NCBI RefSeq assembly: GCF_000725425.1
Contig: NZ_CP006019.1
Coordinates: forward strand, 310,001 to 374,000
Origin: Palaeococcus pacificus DY20341
GTDB taxonomy: Archaea > Methanobacteriota_B > Thermococci > Thermococcales > Thermococcaceae
DNA length: 64,000 nucleotides
Direction: 5' to 3'
Shown here piece by piece: positions 36,285 through 44,870 of this stretch (position 1 is the stretch's first letter; each line of letters starts with the position of its first letter). Made by a program: the position numbers and the translations under genes. The notes under the pieces were generated by a model that worked only from the letters and a program-made list of their open reading frames with translations, did no database searches and was not told the DNA's origin.

Positions 36285-36574
36285 GGTTTAACTAAAAGCC
36301 ATCCCACGGGAGGATGTTCTGTTCCTCTCTTCCACTTTTCATGTGCTTTATCCCGGCGTTCTAGGAGTTCGACACGTTTTTTCTCATCCTTTATCTGTGC
36401 CACATACTCCCTTGGAATATATGCGAGGTAGTGCGGCAAAGCCGGCTCGAAGGTTCCACTTTTGATGATATGTCCCCCGGCTTTCTCCACCAACTCTTCC
36501 AGCTTTTCCAGCGGAAGATAATGCAGGTCATCCTTTTTCCCGAAAAGGGCTTCAAAGAAACTTTGCCTGCGCAA
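36281..36574 (-). CDS. Unrecognised 97-residue protein whose start lies in a palindromic repeat
   Basis: I do not recognise this family. It is a soluble, charged protein with a helical middle (EYVAQIKDEKKRVELLERRDKAHEKWKRG, about 57-85) and a C-terminal PPVGWLLV. The only usable start is TTG 36574, which lies inside the right arm of palindromic repeat copy 3, so the original N-terminus may have been replaced by the repeat. It overlaps the prenyl synthase gene tail-to-tail by 4 nt. Codon use is not obviously foreign. Confidence 0.55.
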   Translation of the reverse strand: MRRQSFFEALFGKKDDLHYLPLEKLEELVEKAGGHIIKSGTFEPALPHYLAYIPREYVAQIKDEKKRVELLERRDKAHEKWKRGTEHPPVGWLLVKP

Positions 36575-36587
36575 AGTTTCATCAAAG
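36557..36587 (+). repeat. Palindromic repeat copy 3
   Basis: GAAACTTTGC (36557-36566), loop CTGC, GCAAAGTTTC (36571-36580), then ATCAAAG: a perfect 10-bp stem. It shares the core AAACTTTGC...GCAAAGTTT and the ATCAA tail with copies 1 and 2 near 22230 and 22463. It sits between two diverging small genes and contains the start codon of the left one. Confidence 0.65.
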
Positions 36588-36617
36588 TTGACAACAAAAA
36601 AGAAGGATTTTAAGCAG

Positions 36618-36935
36618 ATGCAACGTATTAATTATGGGATGCTAATGAACCGTAATTTTAATGAATCGTCTCAAGATATTATGAAGGGAGTGATGATCCC
36701 ATTTTTAATGATAGTGACTGGTGTCGTGCTTCAAGTGCTTCTAAAAGCGGCTAACGTTAGTGATCCTTCTCAATTGCCGATTACAGGGCCAGCATTGGAG
36801 AAATTTGAAATGCTCTTTCCTAAATTATCGACAATTCAGGATATGGGGAATATTATTGGGGCTATAGGATTCTTCATCGGGATATTCGCCCTTACTACTG
36901 CAGGAGCTCTGTATTGGAAACAAAAACAAGAATAA
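36618..36935 (+). CDS. Unrecognised small membrane protein
   Basis: A 105-residue protein with two hydrophobic segments (about 25-42 and 74-97) and a short charged C-terminus (YWKQKQE). I do not recognise the family. An in-frame start ten codons earlier is possible, but it lies close to the palindromic repeat and adds only a Lys-rich stretch. It diverges from the 97-residue gene. The strand-specific neighbour downstream is an ATPase gene in convergent orientation. Confidence 0.55.
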   Translation: MQRINYGMLMNRNFNESSQDIMKGVMIPFLMIVTGVVLQVLLKAANVSDPSQLPITGPALEKFEMLFPKLSTIQDMGNIIGAIGFFIGIFALTTAGALYWKQKQE

Positions 36936-36982
36936 AATCGGTGGAGAAGATAGATACTCAACAAATACAACAGAGAGCGTAA

Positions 36983-38236
36983 CTAAGGCGGGGTCTTGCA
37001 AAGCCTTATCACATTCCTCCAGTCAAGAACTTCGGCATTTTCTGGAGCTCTTGGCAAGACCTCTTTGTCCGGAACTATAAGGAGCTTTATCTTGGCGTTA
37101 AGTTTTTCAAATTTCTCTTCCACATTCCTAATGTCCTTCTCTTTAACCTTCTCCTTCCACTTAACCTCGGCAACCAAGTGCAGCTTTTTATTTCTCAATA
37201 ATGCAATATCTACTTCTAAATCGGGCATCTCAATCCTGACGGGTTGGAGGGAGTAATGTTTTGTCAGCAATCTTTCAAAGAACCTCTCAACGTAGCGCGG
37301 CATTTTCTCCCTAAAAACCCTTTCTACGGTTTCATCTGGAAGTTCGGTTTCAAAGAACCCATATTTGGCGTTCAGATAATATGCGAAATCCACCACAGGG
37401 GACAAATGTCTGTACTTGAATATCTTCTTCCTCTTTCCGAAGAGTGGAATTCTCTCAAGGATTCCCATGTTGACAAGTGTCTCAAGGTAAGGGGCAACTG
37501 CACTGTGGGTTTCCTTTTCTATGAGCCCCCTTGAATACAGCTCCTTAGCTATCTCTCCCGAACTTGACTTCCCATCTGCAACGGTCTCAAGTATTGCGGA
37601 GTATCTCATTGTTAACTCTCTCTCCTCTTCTGTGAATATCTCGCCAATTAAGCTGGGAACGTTCCCCTTCAAAGTTGATCCAAAGGTTGAAAAAACGCTT
37701 ACGCCGAGACTTTCAATGGCTGGAGCTAACCAAGGTTCTTGAACAAGAACGGCGAGTTCTATCATGGCTTTTCCGCTATAGCCTAACTCATTAACAAAGT
37801 TAAGGGCATCCTTTGGATCAACCAAGCCCAGCTCTCTCAGATAGAAAAGTCCCAGCAAAGGGCTGTTGCTTCCTATAAACTTCTTGAAATAGTGCCTTGT
37901 TGAAGTTATGAGGGTGAGCTCACCCCTCCCCGACAATCCCTGAAGGATTGAGAAGAAGGGCTCGCCAAGTCTATGAAACTCGTCAATGACTATTCTTCCC
38001 TGACCCAGAAGGAGTGAGAATACCCGCATGAACTCCGAGAATGAAAGTATTTCACCGCGTTTTACTTCAAATATCTCCCTACCGCTCGTTACAATGAAAT
38101 AATGAGAGTATTCTGCCTTCTCCCTGATGTAGAAGGTCTTTCCCGTTTTTCTTCTTCCATACACCAGCAACCATTTTGCATCCAGAACATCCCTAAGCTC
38201 GCGACGTTCAATAATTTTCATTATGCTAATCACCAT
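36983..38236 (-). CDS. Archaeal ATPase with DUF234 nuclease-like C-terminus
   Basis: A 417-residue member of the archaeal ATPase_2/DUF234 family that is frequent and often lineage-specific in Thermococcales. Walker A is YGRRKTGKT (about 26-34), and a Walker B-like RIVIDEFHRLG lies near 80-90. A winged-helix region follows at about 215-275, and the C-terminal DUF234 part has VDIALL and VAEVKWKEK (about 343-366), the D-x(n)-E-x-K pattern of restriction-like nucleases. ATG 38236 fits a leaderless message; another ATG lies five codons in, made by a short duplication. Biological role unknown. Confidence 0.85.
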   Translation of the reverse strand: MVISIMKIIERRELRDVLDAKWLLVYGRRKTGKTFYIREKAEYSHYFIVTSGREIFEVKRGEILSFSEFMRVFSLLLGQGRIVIDEFHRLGEPFFSILQGLSGRGELTLITSTRHYFKKFIGSNSPLLGLFYLRELGLVDPKDALNFVNELGYSGKAMIELAVLVQEPWLAPAIESLGVSVFSTFGSTLKGNVPSLIGEIFTEEERELTMRYSAILETVADGKSSSGEIAKELYSRGLIEKETHSAVAPYLETLVNMGILERIPLFGKRKKIFKYRHLSPVVDFAYYLNAKYGFFETELPDETVERVFREKMPRYVERFFERLLTKHYSLQPVRIEMPDLEVDIALLRNKKLHLVAEVKWKEKVKEKDIRNVEEKFEKLNAKIKLLIVPDKEVLPRAPENAEVLDWRNVIRLCKTPP

Positions 38237-38245
38237 TATGCTAAT
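38219..38245 (-). repeat. Tandem 15-bp duplication at the ATPase start
   Basis: CATTATGCTAAT occurs at 38219-38230 and again at 38234-38245 with CAC between them. On the coding strand this gives two ATG start codons exactly five codons apart. The unit period is 15 bp, so the reading frame is kept. Confidence 0.6.
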
Positions 38246-38255
38246 TTTAGTTAGT

Positions 38256-38265
38256 GTTATATAAC
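38256..38265 (-). promoter_or_regulatory. TATA box of the ATPase gene
   Basis: GTTATATAAC, itself a perfect palindrome, centred about 25 nt from the first ATG (38236). The start site would fall on the start codon, so a leaderless transcript is expected. Confidence 0.6.
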
Positions 38266-38327
38266 TGTTGCGATAGGAAATACTACATATGTTGAAGTTA
38301 AAAGAATAAAGATAAGGACAGGACTAC

Positions 38328-41189
38328 TCACTCAATAAACACCGCAGGCTTCATGGGCATAGCTTGTCTCTTCTTTCCTCCTTTGTCCTCATCTGGGTTG
38401 ATGATGATCTCCAAGCCTATTTCACTCTCGATGAAGTCCTTTGCCTGCTTTAGGGCCTTCTCCTCGTCAATGCGTTTGAAGTCAAAGGCTCTGTCCTTAA
38501 TCAGCTTCTGGATTAGCTTTGAGACCTCCTTACCGCGCTTGCGCATCTCTGGGTCTTTCATAATCTCACTCATCGAGGCTTTGAAGTCTCTCTTCTCCGC
38601 AACCACTTGGGCAACTTTCCACTTCCACTCCTCGGCGGTGTAGATGTACGCCCTCTTTGCATCTTCAAGCTTCGCCACCTTTATGATTTCTTTGATATCC
38701 TCTATCAGCGCTTTAATGTGGTTCTCCTCGAGCTCTATCGTTTCGTTCCACCACTCTTCTCTCGGCTCGGGCCACTTTGCTAAACTCACGAAGCCCTCTC
38801 CTCCAAGCTTCTCCCAAAGTTCCTCGGCTATGTGTGGTGTGAATGGTGCCATTAGTCTAACCCAAATTTCCGCTAGTTTTCTGAGTGTTGAGCGCTTTGC
38901 TTCATCGTCCCTTCCTTCGGTTCTCCTTAAATACCACTTCAGGTCATTTTGAATGTTGTAGAACGCCCACTGCACTGCAGTCCTTGTTCTAAACTCTTCA
39001 AGGGCCTTCGTGCTCTCTTGGATTGCTTTGTTTAGCCTGTGCAATAACCACTTGTCAATGTCCATCAGCTCAACATCTTTTTCTTCATATTGGGCGAACT
39101 CGCTTATGAGTTCGTAAAATCTCTCAAGCTGCTTCTTTAACTTTCCTACCTCTGCTCTCCTCCAATCAAAGTCGCTGTCGTGCTCCGCTAATCCCATTAT
39201 GTAGAGCCTAACGACATCAGCGCCGTTCTCCTCGATGGCATCTATGAAGTTGAGCACGTTACCCTTGCTCTTGCTCATCTTGGTTCCTTCGAGGGTTCCA
39301 AATCCGTTCACCGCTATGCCCTTTGGCCAGTGCTCCTTCCTAAAGATGGCCACATGGTTGAATATGAAGAACGTCAGGTGGTTTGGAATCAGGTCTTTGG
39401 CGGAGCATCTCCAGTCGAGCGGATACCAGTACTCAAACTCCTCCTTCATCTCCCTTAGCACTTCCTTTGGAATGCCCGTCTTTTCGCTCAGCTCTCTCTC
39501 CTTTTCCTCGCTCCTCTCTTCGAGGAATATGTAGTCGAAGACCTCTGGAATTAGCTGCTCTTCCTTAATGCCGTGCTTGTTTATAGCTCTCGAGATTGTG
39601 TAGTAGGCCATGTAGATGGTTGAGTCGCTCAAGCTCTCAATTACCCACTCTTTATCCCATGGGAGAGGAGTTCCCAGTCCAACCTTTCTCGCACAGGCTT
39701 TCTTGTCGAGCCACTCAATAACGGCCTCGAATTGGTTCCTCCTTGACTCTGGATAAATCGTCATGTTTGCCAAAGCTTCCCTCGCTTTCTCCTTCCACTC
39801 TGGATTTCCATAATCAATGAACCACTGGTCGTGGAGTATCTTGATGACGGCTCTATTTCCAAACCTAGATATGACGTTCTTTTCGGCAAACTCGTGCATT
39901 ACATCAGCTATGCCCTTCTCCTTCATGTCCTTGGCTATCAGCTCTTTAACCTCCCTGACAGGTTTGCCCTTATAGGGCTCAATCTTGAAGACTCCTTTGT
40001 GGAACTCCGCTTTGTAGATGTTCTTTGTAGCCTGCTCAAGTTTTTCTTCGTCCTTTTGGTCTTTAACACCAAGCTTTTCTACCTCTTCAACTGCTGGGAA
40101 CTCGCCGTAGCCCTCGAGCTCTACCAGCGAGACATAAGCAATTTCCTCCAAAATCCTTGGGTCTATGTCATACTTGAGTAAAAGCTCGGTGTTCTTCTTC
40201 AAGTCCTCCAAAGCAACGTGGTCAAATGGGGCATGAGATGGAACGCTCATAACTACGCCCGTTGCATTATCGGGATCAACAAAAGCTGCTGGGAATATTA
40301 TTACTTCATCGCCCGTCACTGGGTTCTTCACCCATTTTCCTATGAGCTTCTCCCCTTTGAACTCCTCGATGACCTCAATTTCCTTGTCTTGGAAGCTTAG
40401 CTTATAAGCGGCCTCTTTGCTTATTATCCACGTTTCTCCATCTACTTTGGCCTTAACGTACGTTGCTTCGGGGTTCAACCACATGTTGGTTACGCCGTAA
40501 ACAGTTTCGGGTCTTAAAGTGGCTGCAGGCAAGTAAACCTCTTCCCCATTCTCCTCAAGGATGAACTTAATCAAAATATACTCTAAGATTTGAACATCCT
40601 CACCTTCCATTATGTCGTGGTCTCCTAGGGCTGTTCCTACAACAGGGTCCCACCTAACGCGGTGCGTTCCTCTTACCACTAAGCCCTTCTCCTTTAGCGT
40701 TAGGAACTGCCACTCTATGAACTTGCTGAATGGTGGGAACAGGTTTGTGGTGTGAAACTCCCTCGTCCAGTCCACAGAAAAGCCTGCCTTCTCAAAGGTC
40801 TCCCTCGCGGTCTTCATGAAGTATTTAACTATGTTCTTTGGGTCTTCGAATGTCCATAGGATGTCCTCTGGGACCTTGTAGACGTCTTTATAAATCCAAA
40901 TGGTCTTGGGATCGCGGTTTTTAATGCGCTCTGCAATTCCAACTATTGGAGAACCTGTTATGTGCCACCCCATTGGGAACAATACGTTATAACCCTGCAT
41001 CCTCTTAAAGCGCGCGATAACGTCTGGGATTGTGTAAGTCCTTGCGTGTCCAACGTGCAAGTGCCCTGATAGGTATGGAAATGCGACGGTTATGAAGAAC
41101 TTAGGTCTTTCATCGATTTGAGGTTCGAATACCTTCTCTTCGCTCCACTTCTTTTGCCACTTTTCTTCAACAGCTTTCCAATCTACCAT
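38328..41189 (-). CDS. leuS: Leucyl-tRNA synthetase
   Basis: A 953-residue class Ia aminoacyl-tRNA synthetase of the archaeal/eukaryotic type. The HIGH motif is HLHVGH (43-48) and the KMSKS motif is TKMSKSKGN (about residue 635). An editing domain is inserted after the first half of the Rossmann fold (roughly 160-470), including a [14 protein letters not shown] segment (about 223-236) typical of the CP1 editing site. The anticodon-binding and C-terminal domains follow, ending in a Lys-rich tail. ATG 41189 is chosen, with GGAGGTT upstream on this strand. Confidence 0.97.
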   Translation of the reverse strand: MVDWKAVEEKWQKKWSEEKVFEPQIDERPKFFITVAFPYLSGHLHVGHARTYTIPDVIARFKRMQGYNVLFPMGWHITGSPIVGIAERIKNRDPKTIWIYKDVYKVPEDILWTFEDPKNIVKYFMKTARETFEKAGFSVDWTREFHTTNLFPPFSKFIEWQFLTLKEKGLVVRGTHRVRWDPVVGTALGDHDIMEGEDVQILEYILIKFILEENGEEVYLPAATLRPETVYGVTNMWLNPEATYVKAKVDGETWIISKEAAYKLSFQDKEIEVIEEFKGEKLIGKWVKNPVTGDEVIIFPAAFVDPDNATGVVMSVPSHAPFDHVALEDLKKNTELLLKYDIDPRILEEIAYVSLVELEGYGEFPAVEEVEKLGVKDQKDEEKLEQATKNIYKAEFHKGVFKIEPYKGKPVREVKELIAKDMKEKGIADVMHEFAEKNVISRFGNRAVIKILHDQWFIDYGNPEWKEKAREALANMTIYPESRRNQFEAVIEWLDKKACARKVGLGTPLPWDKEWVIESLSDSTIYMAYYTISRAINKHGIKEEQLIPEVFDYIFLEERSEEKERELSEKTGIPKEVLREMKEEFEYWYPLDWRCSAKDLIPNHLTFFIFNHVAIFRKEHWPKGIAVNGFGTLEGTKMSKSKGNVLNFIDAIEENGADVVRLYIMGLAEHDSDFDWRRAEVGKLKKQLERFYELISEFAQYEEKDVELMDIDKWLLHRLNKAIQESTKALEEFRTRTAVQWAFYNIQNDLKWYLRRTEGRDDEAKRSTLRKLAEIWVRLMAPFTPHIAEELWEKLGGEGFVSLAKWPEPREEWWNETIELEENHIKALIEDIKEIIKVAKLEDAKRAYIYTAEEWKWKVAQVVAEKRDFKASMSEIMKDPEMRKRGKEVSKLIQKLIKDRAFDFKRIDEEKALKQAKDFIESEIGLEIIINPDEDKGGKKRQAMPMKPAVFIE

Positions 41190-41222
41190 GCTCTAACCTC
41201 CGCAATTTTGTCAAAGTGGGGA

Positions 41223-41230
41223 CTTAAAAG
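41223..41230 (-). promoter_or_regulatory. TATA box of leuS
   Basis: CTTTTAAG on the minus strand, about 34-41 nt before the leuS ATG. A start near 41200 gives a short leader with the GGAGG site. Confidence 0.45.
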
Positions 41231-41387
41231 AGTTGGGATTTCAAAACTTTCAAAAAATAGTCCATAATCATAACTAGGGGGTTCAGCATAAGAATAATGC
41301 CAAGTTCTGGAGAACTCCCTCCCCCCTCATAGGCATCGCCCTTACTTTGAGGTTTTAGTATTTAAAAGTTTTGGATTTCTTCGTGAA

Positions 41388-41397
41388 CTTTTTATAT
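41388..41397 (+). promoter_or_regulatory. TATA box of the tautomerase-amidohydrolase unit
   Basis: CTTTTTATAT preceded by GTGAA. Start expected near 41418, just before GGTGATC and ATG 41428. A second TATA-like TATTTAAAAG lies at 41359-41368. An imperfect palindrome AGTTCT-GG-AGAACT (41303-41316) further upstream could be an operator. Confidence 0.5.
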
Positions 41398-41427
41398 CCT
41401 TTCGATGCAAATCTTAATGGTGATCAC

Positions 41428-41625
41428 ATGCCCACGGTTATTGTTGAAGGTCCAAAAATAGATGTTGAGAAAAAGAGGGAGCTCGTTAGGAGAATAACAG
41501 AGGTCATTAAAGAGGTGTATGAAATACCCCATGTTACTGTTCTAATAAAAGAGAATCCGCCCGAAAATGTCGGCATTGATGGTGAGCTCCTTTTGGATAA
41601 GAAGAGGGGTGAAGGGGTTGATTAG
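41428..41625 (+). CDS. 4-oxalocrotonate tautomerase family protein
   Basis: A 65-residue tautomerase-fold protein. It starts Met-Pro-Thr, so the catalytic Pro is at position 2 (position 1 after Met removal). The usual VEGPKIDVEKKRELVRRITE helix and HVTVLIKENPPENVG segment (about 36-50) follow. Such enzymes carry out keto-enol tautomerisations or related chemistry; the substrate here is unknown. It overlaps the amidohydrolase start by 8 nt, suggesting a joint catabolic role. Confidence 0.85.
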   Translation: MPTVIVEGPKIDVEKKRELVRRITEVIKEVYEIPHVTVLIKENPPENVGIDGELLLDKKRGEGVD

Positions 41626-43213
41626 GGCATTCGTGAATGGGAAAATCTACGTCTCATTTAATCCTAAGAGGACCGCTGAAGCCCTTTTGGTGGCTTTCGG
41701 TAGAGTTCTTTATGTGGGTTCCAGTGAAAAAGTGGAGAAAATTGCCCAAGAGCTCGGTGGGGAGATCATTGATCTTCAAAGTAAGGTTGTCCTTCCAGGG
41801 TTCATTGATTCTCATATGCACCTCGATGAGCTCGGCATGTCTCTCAATATGGTGGATTTGAGGGGCGTTAGAAGCATAGAGGAGCTTAAGGAGAGGGTTA
41901 AGGGGTATGCCATCAATGCAAGCACAACGTGGATTCTCGGCCACGGCTGGGATCAAGAGCTTTTTGAAGAGAAAAGGTGGCCCACGCGCTGGGACTTGGA
42001 TGAAATGGTTAGAGACAAGCCCGTAATGCTCTCACGTGTTTGCCTTCATGCTGCTGTTCTCAACACAAAGGCCATGGAAATGGCAGGGCTTTTGGATTTG
42101 GATTCTCCAGGCATCATGAGAAACGAGGAGGGAGAACCAACCGGAGTTGTGAAGGAAGAAGCCTTTGAGCTCGCCAGGGAGAAGTTTAAGGAAACGCTGA
42201 CTTTGGAGGACTACAAGCGCTTTATTGAAGATGGTGCTAAGTTTGCCCTCTCAAATGGGGTTACCACAGTGGGCTTTGTGAGTGTTGAGGAAAGCTCGAT
42301 AAATGCTTTGGGTGAATTAAACGCCGAAGGAAGGCTCCCAATAAGGGTTAGAGCTTATCTAGACCCTGGGAGAAGGGAAGTTAGTGAAAGGGGCATGTAT
42401 GGCAACACTGACATCCTCCAGGCTCTCAAAAAGTTGGGGATTAGAAGGGGCTCTGGCGGGGAAAAGCTCAAACTAAATGGCATCAAAATCCTGGCGGATG
42501 GTTCCTTAGGTGCGAGAACTGCCTGGCTATCTAAACCTTATAGCGATGCTCAAACAGAGGGATACCCAAACATAAGCAGGGAAACTCTTGAAACCATCGT
42601 TAAAGAGGCTCATGAGGCTGGTCTCCAGGTTGCGGTTCATGCCATAGGAGATGCCACAATGGACATGATCCTCGATGTGTACGAGCACCTCGAAAATGTA
42701 GAAAAGTTGAGACACCGCATAGAGCATGCTTCTATTTTGAGGGAAGATCAAATTGAGCGCATTTCAAAGCTTGGCGTTGTTCTGGGAGTGCAGCCCCACT
42801 TTATCATAACCGACTGGTGGGTTTTAGAGCGCGTTGGCGAGGAGAGAGCTAAGTGGGTATATCCATTTAAGAGTGCTTTGAAAAAGGGCATTGTGCTCGG
42901 CCTGAGCACGGATTCTCCAATAGAGTCTATTAACCCCTGGGAGACAGTCTATGCCGCGGTAACGCGTGGAAAGTATGAAGAAGTTCCCTTATATAAGCAC
43001 ACTCCAAATGAAGCTTTGACACTAGAGGAAGCTCTGCACGCTTATACACATGGCTCGGCCTACATTTTGGGAGAAGAAAGCGAACTCGGTACGTTGGAAG
43101 AAGGTAAGCTGGCCGACTTCATAGTCGTGGATAGAGATCCATTCGAGGTGGAGGAAAAAGAGCTGAGGAGCATAAGGGTGCTTGGCACTTACGTGGGCGG
43201 AGAGGAATTTTGA
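41618..43213 (+). CDS. YtcJ-like amidohydrolase (metal-dependent TIM barrel)
   Basis: A 531-residue amidohydrolase. The metal-binding DSHMHLDE motif lies at about 65-72, and a conserved DGSLGARTAW is at about 294-303. HAIGDATMDM (about 347-356) and HRIEHASILR (about 369-378) supply the further His ligands, and STDSPIE (about 430-436) the metal Asp. The C-terminus returns to the beta-sandwich (GTLEEGKLADFIVVDRDP). TTG 41618 with GGGGTGAAGG upstream is the start. Substrate unknown; relatives act on N-substituted amides or formamides. Coupled to a tautomerase. Confidence 0.85.
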   Translation: MIRAFVNGKIYVSFNPKRTAEALLVAFGRVLYVGSSEKVEKIAQELGGEIIDLQSKVVLPGFIDSHMHLDELGMSLNMVDLRGVRSIEELKERVKGYAINASTTWILGHGWDQELFEEKRWPTRWDLDEMVRDKPVMLSRVCLHAAVLNTKAMEMAGLLDLDSPGIMRNEEGEPTGVVKEEAFELAREKFKETLTLEDYKRFIEDGAKFALSNGVTTVGFVSVEESSINALGELNAEGRLPIRVRAYLDPGRREVSERGMYGNTDILQALKKLGIRRGSGGEKLKLNGIKILADGSLGARTAWLSKPYSDAQTEGYPNISRETLETIVKEAHEAGLQVAVHAIGDATMDMILDVYEHLENVEKLRHRIEHASILREDQIERISKLGVVLGVQPHFIITDWWVLERVGEERAKWVYPFKSALKKGIVLGLSTDSPIESINPWETVYAAVTRGKYEEVPLYKHTPNEALTLEEALHAYTHGSAYILGEESELGTLEEGKLADFIVVDRDPFEVEEKELRSIRVLGTYVGGEEF

Positions 43214-43295
43214 AGTTTTACTCTCGCTCTTTTCTGCCTTTTGTACATGTCTCTGTAAGTTTAATGATTCCACTTTCTATTGTGGAAAATAGTAA

Positions 43296-43304
43296 ATTTT
43301 ATAT
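43296..43304 (+). promoter_or_regulatory. TATA-like box upstream of the AT-rich trio
   Basis: AATTTTATA after GGAAAATAGT. A start near 43325 leaves about 30 nt before GTG 43355, whose Shine-Dalgarno is GAGGTGA at 43343-43349. Confidence 0.45.
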
Positions 43305-43354
43305 GTCTAAGTTGTATTAATTTACCTAAAATTGGTTGCATTGAGGTGATTACG

Positions 43355-43975
43355 GTGTGGAGGAAATTGTTGGGATTGATGCTTAGTCTACTCGTTTTGA
43401 GTACTGGATTGGTAACTGCAAAACCATCGCAAAGCTCAATAGAACCGCAGGCAGTGGTTGCAGCAGCTCTTGAGGCATATATCACAGGGGATATTGTTGA
43501 TAAGACAATTATCCATCTAATATTCTACGACTATAAACACTATAAAGTGAAGCATAATACTTGGGGATCTATTGTAGTGGGAATAGGAAAACTGCCTATT
43601 GGAGGGTATAAAGTATGGATATCCGTGCCAGATCAGTTGCAGATTGAACCATCAAGATTACAATGGAGATCCAATCCTGTAAAATACGAAGGAACTACAA
43701 AAAAGTGGGGTATTACTTTTCACAAATTTGATATCCAAAACAGCGGATGGGCGATGTCATCATTCAGTGTTCCCATAAAGTTTACAGTAGGAAAGGACAA
43801 AAGTTATGGGATTCTATTACTTGGAGCTCAAAGCTATGATGAGATAGACTCGTTTATAGGAAATGCTGGCACAACACTAATCGGAGCAATCGTAGCGGGA
43901 GTTGCAGGTGCAATTTTAGGGCTTCTAGCAGGTTCAGGAATAAGCTATGATTATGTCAAGATAACTGAAGTTTAG
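43355..43975 (+). CDS. Unrecognised secreted or C-terminally anchored protein
   Basis: A 206-residue protein. I do not recognise it. It has a classical signal peptide (WRKLLGLMLSLLVLSTGLVTAK, about 2-23), then a beta-rich extracellular part (about 24-160; for example SIVVGIGKLPIGGYKVWISV), and a Gly/Ala-rich hydrophobic stretch near the C-terminus (about 168-196: GTTLIGAIVAGVAGAILGLLAG). That last part could be a membrane anchor or a pore-like helix. GTG 43355 follows GAGGTGA. Base composition is AT-rich compared with the flanks. It heads a trio with two membrane proteins; a bacteriocin- or surface-protein role is speculation. Confidence 0.6.
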   Translation: MWRKLLGLMLSLLVLSTGLVTAKPSQSSIEPQAVVAAALEAYITGDIVDKTIIHLIFYDYKHYKVKHNTWGSIVVGIGKLPIGGYKVWISVPDQLQIEPSRLQWRSNPVKYEGTTKKWGITFHKFDIQNSGWAMSSFSVPIKFTVGKDKSYGILLLGAQSYDEIDSFIGNAGTTLIGAIVAGVAGAILGLLAGSGISYDYVKITEV

Positions 43976-43995
43976 CTAAACTTGGAGGGAAATTC

Positions 43996-44184
43996 GTGAG
44001 ATGGACTGGTCGCAACAGACTCCTCTTGGTAGTTGAACTTACTACCCTCATATTATACCTTTTGCCCTTGTTTTTTACATATTTTTCTGTTTATACATAC
44101 CTTGTATTGCCGCTTATTGTTTTCTTAGGGAGAGAATATAAAAATGAGATCAAAAAAATAACAAAAAAACAATCTCGAAATTAA
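43996..44184 (+). CDS. Unrecognised 62-residue two-segment membrane protein
   Basis: A very small membrane protein with two hydrophobic segments (about 9-27 and 29-46) followed by a Lys-rich tail (EIKKITKKQSRN). It starts with GTG 43996, preceded by GGAGGGA. It lies 20 nt after the secreted protein and 1 nt before the next membrane protein, so the three genes are probably one operon. Family unknown. Confidence 0.5.
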   Translation: MRWTGRNRLLLVVELTTLILYLLPLFFTYFSVYTYLVLPLIVFLGREYKNEIKKITKKQSRN

Positions 44185-44185
44185 C

Positions 44186-44815
44186 ATGTCCTTGGAAAAG
44201 AGTGTCAGCTATTACAATACGGTAATATTTAGTACTATCATGCTTTATCTATTCTCAATTTTTTCAGGTTTATATGCGTTGAATATAGACATTTATCAAA
44301 AAGGAGGGATTTTGATTTTTCTATGTGCACTCGGGTATTTCACTCTTAATTTCTCCGCGGTTGTTGTTAAACTTTTTATTGTTTCCGCAAGCCTCTACGC
44401 GCCTTATCTCCTTTCAGTTCTGATGGCAGGTTACACTCAGCTGTTATCTGTTTTATTACTAGGAGGTTTTATTAGAGTGACGTTATGGTTTGCAATTGAG
44501 ATAATATTGCTTAAAATTGTTACTATACCAAAGTCAGGATCAAAACTGAATATCAGTAAACTATTTAATTTTATGCCGTTAGCTTTTGGAGGTTGGTTAG
44601 TTTTTTTCCTGAGATTACTCGACTATTTTATGTTCGGTGGTTTTTTATATTATCGTAGAATCTTTGAGCAGATTCTGGTGATTATGGCATGGATTTTCTC
44701 CTATTACCTGCTAAGCAAAAATATCAATGAACAACTTGGCAATACGCTACTGGCATATTCCTTTAGCATATTAACTGGTACAATAACTTTTGTTTTGCTT
44801 CCACCACCTCTTTAG
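44186..44815 (+). CDS. Unrecognised polytopic membrane protein
   Basis: A 209-residue protein with about six hydrophobic segments (about 12-31, 42-58, 60-80, 84-110, 128-148, 160-178, and possibly a seventh at 186-205). It is rich in Leu, Phe and Tyr and has no recognised motif; a Yip1-like layout is possible but not supported. It ends the AT-rich trio. The following 55 nt separate it from the convergent pepQ gene. Confidence 0.55.
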   Translation: MSLEKSVSYYNTVIFSTIMLYLFSIFSGLYALNIDIYQKGGILIFLCALGYFTLNFSAVVVKLFIVSASLYAPYLLSVLMAGYTQLLSVLLLGGFIRVTLWFAIEIILLKIVTIPKSGSKLNISKLFNFMPLAFGGWLVFFLRLLDYFMFGGFLYYRRIFEQILVIMAWIFSYYLLSKNINEQLGNTLLAYSFSILTGTITFVLLPPPL

Positions 44816-44870
44816 AGTTATTGAATATTTAGTGGCGGTAAAGGAAAATGAGCGCTTAATAATCAAAGGC

